Assembly: GCA_903772945.1 (NCBI GenBank)
Contig: CAICTM010001285.1
Span: 1 to 32,457, forward strand
Direction of reading: 5' to 3'
DNA from: Seminavis robusta
Lineage: Eukaryota > Bacillariophyta > Bacillariophyceae > Naviculales > Naviculaceae
Length of the DNA: 32,457 nt
Shown: one piece after another, positions 7,947-17,644 of the stretch
Numbering within the stretch: the first letter of the stretch is position 1
Layout of the letters: each line of letters starts with the position of its first letter
Program-made: the position numbers and the translations under genes
The notes under the pieces: generated by a model
Databases searched by the model: none
What the model was told of the DNA's origin: nothing
What the model saw: only the letters and a program-made list of their open reading frames with translations

Positions 7947-9210
7947 TTACAGCAACTCGCTGGACATGTCGTCCAAATGAGCCACGATGGCCTCCTTTTC
8001 GCCATCTTCCGCGAGAGCACATAGCTCCTGGCATTCTGAGTCTTCGGGGGAAGTCGAAGTAGGAGCGGCGAAAGAATCGCGAGAGGTCAAAAGCAACTCC
8101 ATTGTCGTCCTTGCCATAGCCATCATGGATGATATCTGTAGCGTTGGACAACATATTGCTCCGGAGATTAGTCCCCATGTTCTGGCAGAACAGCTCCACC
8201 ATGGCCTTGTAGAGCTGTTGACCTTGGAGACCTGTGCAAGTCACGACAGCGTAGTTTGGGATAAAATTGCCGAGATCCCCTTGACCATGACAGCAACCAA
8301 GTCATTGACAGCCCGGACCATGGCCTTGTTGGTCGGGACCATGCGCTTGTATGCTTGTATTCATGCGAAAGGCCGGCGTCCGGAAACGTGACCGCACAGT
8401 TGGGGCACAGCTTCTTGGATCATCTCCAATGCCAAACCTTCCAGCCAGGTCATGCGAAGCTTCTTGGGATCATGATTCGCCACGGCCACTTTGTTGAAAA
8501 AGGTTTGGAAGGCGGTAGTCCCGAACAGTGCCTTCAGCGCCTGACTGGAAAAGAGTATCTTCTTGGAAACCCGACTGTCCATTCGACGGTCCGAATATCC
8601 ACGAGCGGCTGCCTGGATCATGACTGTTGCACCCCGATCCGTTTCCCGGCGACGAAGCAATGCGTTGTGGAGGGTGTGGAGGGTGCGGAGGGTCCCAAAA
8701 TCAGGGATGCGTAGGAGAGCATCGAGTACCGAAGTCAAGACTTGTTGGACTTGAGCCTGGGCCACGGGGTCTTGAAGGATCACACTCTGGTCCCGTCGTT
8801 GAATACCCTGGCTGACTGCTGCATCAAAGACGGCCGCAACACTGAAAGCGCCATCCTGGTCGTGATAATCGTCGTTGTTGTTTGGGCTGTTGACGAGCTG
8901 TTCGGCAGCCTCGAGCGACGCGAAGTCATAGTGCAAGAAAGCCACAGCTTTGGCTAGTTCTTTCACTGGTAGTTCGAACTCGTCAAGGGAAGACACTTTG
9001 TGACCAAATTCATGAAGGCAATCCTGGCTTGCTGTCTCCAACCACAACGACGACCTTGAACTCATCCGAGAGGTTGTCCCAAAAGAAGGCCCAGAACTCC
9101 TTGTCTTCCTCTGACAGGCCTTGCAGGCACTGGGCAACGACAGCTTGTTGATGGAGGCGCCAAGCCAACATGAGACTCTTGCACCCAGGAGAAGCAGTAA
9201 TCAGATTCAT
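7947..9210 (-). pseudogene. Broken gene of unknown family with several frame changes
   Basis: I do not recognise the product. The ATG at 9210 (MNLITASPGCKSLMLAWRL) starts a frame with good coding character up to DNLSDEFKVVVVV. Coding sense then passes to a second frame near 9040 (ETASQDCLHEFGHKV) and runs to about 8395. An in-frame TGA and a frame change follow near 8360-8390. The frame changes again at a GGGG run near 8260 (MVKG to DLGNFIPNYAVV) and once more near 8120, ending in ECQELCALAEDGEKEAIVA and a TAA at 7947. The predicted protein is mostly helical and soluble, about 400 residues. Two consecutive frames always meet without a non-coding gap, which fits indels better than introns. Confidence 0.45.
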
Positions 9211-9757
9211 CTTGAGGAGGCGAGACGAGGCGTAGTTCGAGAACAGAGACTGAGAGAGAATGGAGGGTGCAGCCACACACTTCAGCTTGTTGATGAGACG
9301 AAAGCTAAAATAATGAGAGCCAGGGTTGGATACCACGTGGGTAACACACAGGATGTCGCGACAGAGCTTCCCATTGCACCTACATGTAGATAGCGAGTTA
9401 GGACCCACCAGTTATACATGTAATCACGATATGGGAGCTGGGGCTGAGCTGGGCGGTACATGTACCGGTACCTACAATCTCGTGGCCTTTCTATGCACAG
9501 CTAGTGCCAGTACCCGACCCTTGTTGGCTGGAAGACACCTTTGCCGTGAGGTAGATGCGTTTTAACCCTATTTTTACCTTTACTACCTTTACTACCTCTC
9601 AAAACATTGTCTTGCGGTTTCTCTTAGGCTAGCTAGATCTACATGTACGTTCACTGTGTAGCATTTTGAACATGCAATAGCTTTCTATAGTAGTTTTCTA
9701 TTCAGTTCACAAGCTGGACAGCGGAGAGAGCAAATATGTTTACAGCACTCAATAAGT
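9211..9757. other. Intergenic, 547 bases, rich in short palindromes
   Basis: No gene is supported. The stretch has TACATGTA at 9381, 9415, 9457 and 9640, TACCGGTA at 9463 and GCTAGCTAG near 9628. The 20-bp leader repeat copy 2 is at 9269-9288. Confidence 0.6.
9269..9288. repeat. Leader-associated 20-bp repeat, copy 2
   Basis: Identical to 7389-7408. It lies 58 bases upstream of the ATG at 9210. Confidence 0.8.
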
Positions 9758-12700
9758 TCACTCTGGTCCTATCAGCGACAATATGACAGGAAGAAACACC
9801 AAACCATGCACAATTCCCAGCACCACAAGTCCTAGGACGGCCACAAAGACCAGCTGCAAGATTTCACTTGTACTGAAGGCCAACAGGCTCACCCCCAGCA
9901 AGGATGAAACTCCGCCAACAAACACAGAGGATCCCATTGTTGTCAGAGTGTGCTTCACTCTCACTCGTCGACTTCCCTCACTTTCATAGTATCGAATCAA
10001 TATGTGCATGATGAAATCAACCATCAGACCAATACTCATGACGAGCTGAACATAGCTAATGGCATTCACATGGACCTTGGCATAGGTGATGTATCCTGAA
10101 AAGCAAGCAAAACAAACAAGTAAATGAGTGAGGTTGGACAAAATCACAATGAGGTGGGTAAGAGCGGTCAAACAAAGGGTCAAACTTACCAAGCAGGTCA
10201 ATGTAGAGGCAGATGATCAATGGAGTCACAAAGAAGACCGCTGACCAATGTGGAATCAAGAAGAGGGCAACGATACTGACAGCGGCAATCCCCATGATTG
10301 TGGAGACGCTTAGCTCGGCCACCACTGCCTTGTAAAATTCCCACAAGTTGTACATGTCGTGATAGGTAAACATGTGCCACTCGTCACCGCCTAGGCCTTG
10401 GTTCATTGCTTGTGACCTAGAAACATTTCGGAGAAGCTCGAAGGCAGCAGTCCCCCCTTGGGCGTCACTAATGTCCACGTTCACATAGATTTCGCATCGC
10501 GACTCCGCGATGCTTCCATTGGGCGTCCGGACAATGTGGTCGTCGTACAGCATGTTGAAAACCGGCTCTTGCAGGAAAAGCTCCACTTGATCCGTAAATG
10601 ATAGATTGGTTGCACCTGAAGACGTGTTGGTAAACTGCAAGAAGTCGGGAAGCCAACAGTTTGCTGGGTATGATGCAATTGCTCCGCCATCGGCCAGTTC
10701 GTCAACGAATTGAAGCATCTCTGTTTGAACTTGAGGGTCCGATTGATCAATATCTCGAAAGAATGCATAGGATGCGATCCCGTTCCGTGTGTTGCTGTAG
10801 TGTTTCAGCGAGGAGTAGTAACCCCGCAAGTAGGAATCATGCGGCACCATGTCATTCATGTCGAAATGTTGCTCGAGCCTCGTTATAAAGAATAGAGACA
10901 CACCCAGCAATGTCACAAAACCCACAAGCACAATCGTTTGAGAGATGGGGTGCAACAGCTTGTCTGCATACCAAGCCATGAATCGGTCCGACCAGTGCAG
11001 CTTAGGCATGGCCAGTGGTGGGATTCGTTCAGCATCCGCTTTCACGATCGTGGCCGTATCTTCTCCATTTGCAAGTCCACATTCGTCGTCTTCGTCTTCC
11101 GCTTCTCGTCCTCCTTTGCGAGAATCATCTTCAACGTGGATCCAGGCGCAGCCGTCTCTTCGATTATCTTGGATACGCCTCTCGTCGAGCACGATGAGCG
11201 CAATGAAGAAGGTGATCTGATAGGCAAAGTCAATGAGAATGCTTGGGCATGCATACAAACAGAGCCATCGAACAGAGGGGATGTCGGAGAAGATACCCAA
11301 AGCAAAAGCTAGAGAGCTCGTCAATGTTGTGATGCCGATGCTCAAACTGATGTCTTCCATTGTCAACTGGATGCGCTTTTCAATGTCAGTACCACGTGTT
11401 CTGTTGTAGCTGCCAATGATAACGAAGGCATCATCCAAGCCAATTCCTAGAACCAAAACGAAAAGTTAGTACTGGCTGGACACAAACGAACCAGCTTCTG
11501 CTCAGAGCTCTGAAATGACGTACCAAACATCAGGAACGGAAGCATACTCGTACTTGTAGTGAAAGGAACCCCACAAAGAAACATGAGGCCGTGACTTGCC
11601 ATTATGGAAAGCAAGATGCAGACGACAGCTCCAATTCCCAAGAGACAGCGCGAGTGGACCTTGTCGTACCGCCAAAAGACCAGGCAGCAGAAGAGGCAAA
11701 CGACAACGAAGACAGCTGGCAGAAGTGGTAGATCCAAAATAATGGCCCGCATGAACTCGTCTTCGTACGACCGATACGCCACTACCTCAAGGCGAAACGG
11801 GTTGCTGTCTTCAGCTTTCCACTTCTCTTTGAGTTCCAGCAGAGCGTTTACAGCAATGAGCTCGAATTCCGCTGTCTCGAGGCTCCAAGGCAGGTCAAAT
11901 TCGACAAGAAAAGCCTCACCAGTTGTGAGTGTGCCATTCTTGTCTTTTTTAGCATTTCCAATGATGCGAGAGAGGTCGACGGTTTCGCCGCTGGGATACG
12001 AAGGCACGGACATGGTCAATCTGGCCTGTTCGTCCGATTGTGTTTCTTGTTCGAAAACGAAATTGCTTCGATTCCAAAAGTCTGTCACACTGTGTTCGTG
12101 ACATTCACCAACGTGGTACGAATCCCCAACGAGCTCCGCCCACCGGCAGCCTTCTTGGTAGTTTTCCATGCCTTGAACCACACTCATAGCCTCAAAAACA
12201 CGGGACACTCCAGCTTGGGTCAGCACATTGGCCCCCTCTGCATGAATCACTAGATCAACATTGCGGTAATCGAAATTGAAATCAGAATCGTAGAACCAGA
12301 GCATTTGCTGATAGGCAAAGCTGCTGTGGGGTGGCCACAATTCCGTGTTGTCCAACACGAGGGTAAAGTTTGTCAAGCAGCCAACGACCACTAAGGTGAG
12401 GGATAACAGTGTTGTCCAGGCGATGCAGCGGTGCGGGTTGCGGGCTGCAACTCCGGCGCATGCCGTCAGGAAGATCGTGATAAGCTTGCCAATTCGCCGT
12501 ACAAACCCGGCCCATTCGTCTCTACAGGAGCTGTTGCTATCATCAGGTTCTTGGTGTCTGTCGTTGCCGATCTGACTATGGAGATACTGAGGAGAGGATC
12601 CACTTGATGAAGAATCAGTGTCTGTGGCAGTACATGTAAGATTTGCTGTCGCAGTGGTGACCACGGACGTTCCCTTTTTCGCTCTGACTAAATCTTCTTT

Positions 12701-13486
12701 GTCAAAGATCAATTCATGGAGGACTGACGATGGATCTTTGAGTATATCTATGAGCCCCGATGGATCGACCGGCTGGTTGGGCTTCGTCGAATGGGTCGTG
12801 CGCAGAATTTCTGCCCGCTGGGTTTCAAGGATGGTGTACAACGCAGACCAATAGGTGGCTTTTTCAGCTTCCACATCGACCAGACATTCTCGCGATTGCC
12901 GCTGCGACTGTGCCAATGACAATGACAGTGGTTCATCCGTATGCTGCTCTGTTTGATTTTGGGGGAAACCCTGGTCGCGGTTTTGAGTTCGAGGCTCTCC
13001 TGTTCGGTCTCCTTCAGGCTCTTGGCGCTCCGTTTGTTCAGTGCGCTGTTTTCGTTGCCTATGCTTTCTTACATGATGATGCGGTTGGTCCCTGTGCTCG
13101 TGACTTCGATGAGCTTCGCTATTACCGGTACCTGCAGCACCATCAAGTTGGTGCAAACTCTGATGAGTACGAAGTGCATTTGGTTCCCTTCCACTGCTGT
13201 CGCCATTCGACGATTCCACGATGGGGCCACAGCCACTAGCGGCACATTCTTCAAGTTCAGTGATTTCTTTGCCGTTCCACCAGCTTACTACGCTACTGTG
13301 CGATGCAGTTACGTACTCTACCAAAGATGCTGCGGTTGCTGCGGAAATCGACGACGCCTTCGAAGCCATTTGGTAAGCTCCATCTAGCGTCACCGTCTCA
13401 GGCTGTGCTTCGCCATGGGTTATCTCCGAGGAGGACTCAAGCTTGGCCAATGTCTTTTCCGTATGTTCATTGTGACTGTCACTCAT
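9758..13486 (-). CDS. Patched/NPC1/Dispatched-type RND membrane protein, three exons
   Basis: The exons are 11524-13486, 10190-11446 and 9758-10095, giving about 1,185 residues. Introns are 11447-11523 (donor G|GTACGT, acceptor TTCTAG|GA) and 10096-10189 (donor G|GTAAGT, acceptor TTTTCAG|GA). Both split a Gly codon and restore a continuous SSD/RND reading. A Ser/Gln/His-rich cytosolic N-terminus of about 350 residues precedes TM1. Loop 1 contains several Cys, then TM2-TM6 form a sterol-sensing-like domain with the TM4 motif FGIGLDDAF. A second loop begins FDMNDMVPHDSYL, and TM8-TM12 carry GLMVDFIMHI. The Asp residues in TM4 and TM10 match the proton-relay positions of RND proteins, so lipid or sterol export driven by an ion gradient is the likely role. 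I start at the first ATG; upstream sequence is open only with a TTG start. Confidence 0.88.
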
Positions 13487-13950
13487 TCCTTCCGCTCTTC
13501 GTAATGGATTGCTTTTGCAAAACTGAATCTGTGCGCTCCGCACCTCCAGGCTGTTGCTGACCACCGTTTCGTCTCGGCTGATCTTTCGACAATGAGCCAA
13601 TGCGACCTTCACTGCTGGTCGAGTCTTACAATAGTCAACCAAGCTTTGAATTCGTACGATCGATGAATGCCACAACTGCTTCCATCTGTGTCATTCACGA
13701 AAGCAGCAATGGTGCTGAATCTGGGGCGACCGTTGAGGTGCTGGGTGTCAATTGGACCGTTGCAATAAATCTTGCGACCAAGGCGTACGCTATGATTGAT
13801 GTTTCTTCTAAGCGTTGCCATTGGAAAATTTGGAGGGTGCCACAGTCCATCCTTACAAAAGTGGGTGCTCGCTGAGCAACGAAAATGTGAGCGGTGGCTC
13901 GTTACCACCTTTCTTCCATCAATACTGGCAGCCACCAGTACACCAGTACA

Positions 13951-14143
13951 GGTACTGGTAGCTGGCTCGTAACTACAGTTTAAAGTGGTGGCTCTTTGGG
14001 TGGCTTCTGATGCCCACGTTAGCTATTGAACTGACTTTCATGCCTAAAAGTTCTGCCCACAGTGTATAGAGTTCCGTGTGCTTGCCGGGACGCTTTCTCT
14101 CAGCTTGCCAGCCTTTTCCTTCCAAAATGGCGCAGTCACACTT
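13951..14143. repeat. Dispersed direct repeat, copy A
   Basis: Diverged partner of 14671-14846. Both begin with ACTGGTAGCTGGCTCGTAAC shortly after the start, continue through TTTGGGTGGCTTCTGATGCCC, and end at GGCGCAGTCACACTT. Copy A is longer through small indels. Confidence 0.8.
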
Positions 14144-14670
14144 ACATGAGGCTGCTAATAGCCAGCGGTTGCTAGCACTCCCGAGACCTCGACAGTGGCG
14201 GTAGACCAAAATTCGCTTCTTTTAGTTATCATCACTCACCTTGTTCGGCTCGGTACCGTACTGTACCGTACCGTACACGTGTGCGGTACGGTGATGCTAC
14301 CGTACGGGTACGCCCTATGACTGTTGTCTGCCTTCCCTGATTCCTCCTCAGTCAAGTAGATCAATCTCTCTTCGGCATGTAGAAGCTGGACGACCAGAAC
14401 CAATCTCTCTCTCTCTCTTCGTAGAATCTGAATGGCAACCGGAACTGGTATGTCTATGGCCATGGCTCTCCAAGGAGGGAGATAGCCCTTTGCTGCCAAG
14501 AAGTCAGCTGACAGAATCTGATTTGAATGTTGGTTGCAATGCAGGAACTGTCAATAACAAGAGTGCAAGCATGGGTTGGTCTGAGCAGCTGTCAGCTACG
14601 GTAGGTTGTTGTTGAAATGATGGGTTATCTCCCCTCTATTATCTAGCTACCGGTAGAGACCGTATACAGG

Positions 14671-14846
14671 GTAACTGGTAGCTGGCTCGTAACTACAGTT
14701 TAATTGGTGTTCTTTGGGTGGCTTCTGATGCCCAGGTTAGCTCTTGAACTTTGACTTTCAAGTCAAGTTTTCGCCACAGTGATAGAGATTTGATCTTCCG
14801 TTTGGCGCGAAGCCTTCTCGTCAGTTGCCAGGCGCAGTCACACTTT
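14671..14846. repeat. Dispersed direct repeat, copy B
   Basis: Same orientation as copy A, 720 bp away, with several short indels between the copies. No transposase, terminal inverted repeat or clear target duplication is visible, so this is an unclassified repeat family. Confidence 0.8.
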
Positions 14847-14866
14847 TTTAAAACGTTGCATGCCCT

Positions 14867-14940
14867 ACTAGCTAGTACCGTACGGTACGGTACGGTACGG
14901 TACGGTACGGTACGGTACCGTACCCCACTAGCTAGTACCG
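14867..14940. repeat. (TACGG)7 array between direct copies of ACTAGCTAGTACCG
   Basis: Seven perfect TACGG units run from 14881 to 14915, followed by TACCGTACC. The 14-base sequence ACTAGCTAGTACCG is present exactly at 14867-14880 and 14927-14940, bracketing the array. GTAC is self-complementary, so the array can fold back on itself. Confidence 0.9.
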
Positions 14941-15243
14941 TTCTGCGCTGTATTACTGTCAATTTGCTGGGTCTTCAGCTGGACGAGTGCAATCAGTCAC
15001 CACCTCCTCGAGCCTTCGAGTCTAAGGGCTAGCGAAGCACCGCTATTCCTTGACTACAGTACGCAGAGTCGTGCAGGCGAAGTGCAATCTTTGAAGGCAC
15101 GGACTTCGGGGAAGAAACCAAAGAAAACAGAGAGGAGGGGCTAAAAGTTATGTAAAGTTGCTATTTGGATTTCTGAGTCTTTGAGGGGTTCTTGTGGGTC
15201 CTTTCAAAGAAGGTCACATAGTTTGCATTGTCATGTTCAGCAT

Positions 15244-15642
15244 TTAAAAGGTAAGAGCACTTCTCTTCTTCTTCTTGGGCATTTGGGCATCAGTGTTGTT
15301 GTCGTTGTCGTTGTCGTTGTTGCTGTCACCACCAACGTCTTCAAGGGCAGCCTGATTGGGTTCCTCCAACATCTGAGGTGGTTGCTGTTGCGCATCCGTT
15401 TTGTCCTCACCATTGCCGTCGTTGTTGTCGCCATCTTGATGCTTTTTTGCTTCTTCTTCTGGATCAATGTGATTTCCATTGTTGTTGTTGTGGCCGCCAT
15501 CGTGCTGTTCTTCTTCCTCCTCTTCTTCTGGATCGTTGTCACCATCATTGTCGTTGCCGTCGCCATCACGTCTAGGATTGATGATGCCGTACTGTACGAA
15601 TACTAGACTAGCAGCTGCAAAAAACGCACCTGTTGGCGGCAA
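15244..15642 (-). CDS. Doubtful acidic Asn/Asp/Glu-rich protein
   Basis: The frame is open for about 132 codons but has no ATG near its start. The 5' end would have to be a TTG, or an exon joined at the acceptor-like CTGCTTAG at about 15644. The N-terminal part is hydrophobic (AFFAAASLVFVQYGII). Long Asp/Asn/Glu/Gln runs encoded by GTT/GTC-type triplets follow, and then a basic end (MPKKKKRSALTF) resembling a nuclear localisation signal. The acidic triplet composition alone could keep this frame open. Confidence is low. Confidence 0.25.
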   Translation of the reverse strand: MPPTGAFFAAASLVFVQYGIINPRRDGDGNDNDGDNDPEEEEEEEQHDGGHNNNNGNHIDPEEEAKKHQDGDNNDGNGEDKTDAQQQPPQMLEEPNQAALEDVGGDSNNDNDNDNNTDAQMPKKKKRSALTF

Positions 15643-17126
15643 TCTAAGCAGTCGGCGGGCTTATTGCTTCAACACTTTTAAAAAGCGTGGAACGTGGAAA
15701 ACATTGGTCCGCTCGACTGGGTTGTTGTCTTGGAGATACACACCGGTACTAGGACTTGGTACCTACCTCTAGCTACTAGCTAGAGTAAGCTACTGATGTG
15801 TATCAAGAACATGCTGGGCTACATGTAGCGAGTAATAGACTACTATTAATAGTATACGATAATGTACCGGTACATGACGCCATTATCAGCAGCTGCGGTA
15901 GCATCCACCGAAAGTCTCATGTTGCTCCGTGGGTAAGATAACAGGAGGGGTATCACCATGTCATCATCCCCTTCAGTGTAAGTAAACGATCACTCTCACG
16001 CCATCGTACATTCCATTGACAACACCATCTCATGCGCCGCACAGTCATGTAGCAACATCAGCTTCACCAACATACTACTAGTACTCCCTCATCATACATG
16101 TAGCATGGTGCTCGGGAAGTGAGACTTTCCCACGCTCTCCGCAAAATGAGCCTTTGGATGGCTTGACATCGCTTCGATGCATTAAAAATATTGTCTGTCC
16201 TTCAACCTTTCACGAGTGCTCCAAGGATCTTCCTGGAAGCGGAAATTCTCTAAGATTTTCAAGTGACCCTAAGTACGGCAAATACTGTAAGTCTATTTGG
16301 GCATTTGTGCCCTTCGCTGTGACCGTTGGAGCAAGGCGAGAGTGACAGCCCACAATGTAGTATTCTTCTCGACGGATCTTCATTCTTTATTCTTCTTGGT
16401 CAAAACTGATTGTGCCGACCATATGCATGCATACCGTGGCATTAGACCTCTGCTACAGGTATTGACGACGTTAGAAGGCAAGGATTTGTTGGAAGCAACT
16501 TCCGAAATATGGTAGCATACGTACCTTTGCGAACAAAGGTGACGTCAAGTCGTTTCAGTTTGAAGATTTCTTTTTGATTTCAAAAAGCTTCGTCAGAAAC
16601 AAAACGACGTTTGCCTCAAATCAAAAAGGAAACGGTCAAATGCAGCCTCAAACAATCGTTGCCTCAAACAAGCACTTTTTCTCGCACAAACAACAACTTC
16701 TTCTTCCAATGCATGACGATGACACCTTTGCCGGTGCTGCTTGCAGGAGAGTGATTGGGCTTCCCCTGTGGGGCCCACAGTTCACTCTTCGCCGGCAATG
16801 GTGTTGTCTTGCGGTGGTTCGTCGCATCCATCATCAATCATCCAATTCACCAACGGTCAATCCTTTGGAAACGCAAACCATCTCAGCAAAAGGTCAGTTC
16901 CATACACTTCTCTCTCAAGTTGTAACACTTTCCGGTGCTCCTTCGTGGGCTGCTTCGAGCCTTGTTAGAGGAGTGAGTGGGCGGCCATTTCATGAGTCCG
17001 TTCCATTTGCTCTTCGCCGGAACCAGTCTTTCATTTCTTCATTTGATATTGCAACAAGCCTTCTAACCGTCCTGCTTTTACTTTACCTTCTTCTTCTTCA
17101 CTGTGAGTCTTCTTTGAGGGTCGTGC
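15643..17126. other. Intergenic, 1.48 kb, with degenerate relatives of the downstream exon
   Basis: No gene is supported. On the minus strand, about 16900-16960 resembles the exon at 17389-17604 (shared GCACCGGAAA and GAACTGACCTTT) but carries stops. A second, weaker resemblance lies near 16730. These look like decayed copies. Confidence 0.45.
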
Positions 17127-17604
17127 TTAGCTCGTGGGCACGCCGTCGGCTACGTTGGGTTTCCTGCTTCGCGGGTCGCCGTTCGGTCTCGGTTGGTGCT
17201 TCCTGGTGCAAGGATTTGATCCGAAAAAAGACTTCTTCGGAGGAGTTTTCCGAGTTGGTGGTTCCTGTGGGCTATTTCCTTGTTGGCTGGCTCCGTTTGG
17301 TCAAGGTCAACAGCTACGGTCCGCTAGTGAACGCCGCTGCATGCATGACATTAGTAGTTCGGAGTTTGTTTGAACCTTGAGAAGGTACCTGGGGACAGAA
17401 ACTTTTAGAAGCTGAACCAAAGTCTGCTTTTGCCTCTCTCAGCGCAAGTCGGATCACGTTTTCCCCTTTCTTCTCCAAGGCAAACAAGACCTTCGTCTGC
17501 TGTTCGTTTTTGTGTTCGAGTTTCATCAGCCGACGAAAGGTCAGTTCACATTCTTCTCTGACAAGATTCTCATCATTGGTGCCATTTTCCGGTGCTGCAT
17601 TTGT
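17127..17604 (-). CDS. 3' exons of an unknown gene adjoining the macrosatellite
   Basis: The last exon is 17127-17324 and the previous coding stretch is 17389 to about 17604. The intron at 17325-17388 (64 bases) has donor CCCAG|GTACCT, a TACTAAT branch-point-like motif and acceptor TTCACTAG|C, in phase 0. The upstream exon encodes a charged helical segment (ECELTFRRLMKLEHKNEQQT, then KVLFALEKKGENVIRLALRE). The last exon encodes a Pro/Lys-rich tail (PQEPPTRKTPPKKSFFGSNP) ending in TAA. The family is unrecognised. Near 17600 the sense passes by one base into the frame of the adjoining repeat (SPEGAAEQMQ preceded by Thr/Gly/His-rich sequence). The gene may therefore extend through the macrosatellite to about 21,000. 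Coding potential and splice signals are good; the full gene model is uncertain. Confidence 0.45.
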
Positions 17605-17644
17605 TCAGCAGCTCCTTCCGGAGATTGACTTGCCCGGTACTGAT

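Larger units (their letters stand above)
13487..15243. other. Gene-poor stretch, 1.76 kb, with duplicated segments and microsatellite
   Basis: No convincing gene was found. The ORFs on both strands at 13600-13935 have no start context or domain and probably overlap the 5' leader of the Patched-type gene. The stretch holds the repeat pair at 13951-14143 and 14671-14846, and the (TACGG)n array. Confidence 0.55.

Noticed and set aside
8340..8395. In-frame TGA as a selenocysteine codon
   Set aside because: The same gene needs further frame changes, and no SECIS-like structure or selenoprotein family was recognised.
8990..9030. HEFGH zinc-metalloprotease motif in the broken gene
   Set aside because: Only the five-residue motif is present. 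There is no third ligand or metalloprotease context, and it lies next to a frame change.
13487..13675. N-terminal extension of the Patched-type protein
   Set aside because: The extension requires a TTG start. No ATG or acceptor was found, so I use the ATG at 13486.
15181..15606. Plus-strand ORF predicting several membrane helices
   Set aside because: The Val/Phe/Leu runs are the antisense of GAT/AAC/GAA triplet repeats. There is no supported start.
16574..17380. 268-codon plus-strand ORF
   Set aside because: It starts with TTG, has no domain, and lies antisense to the exon and intron supported on the minus strand.
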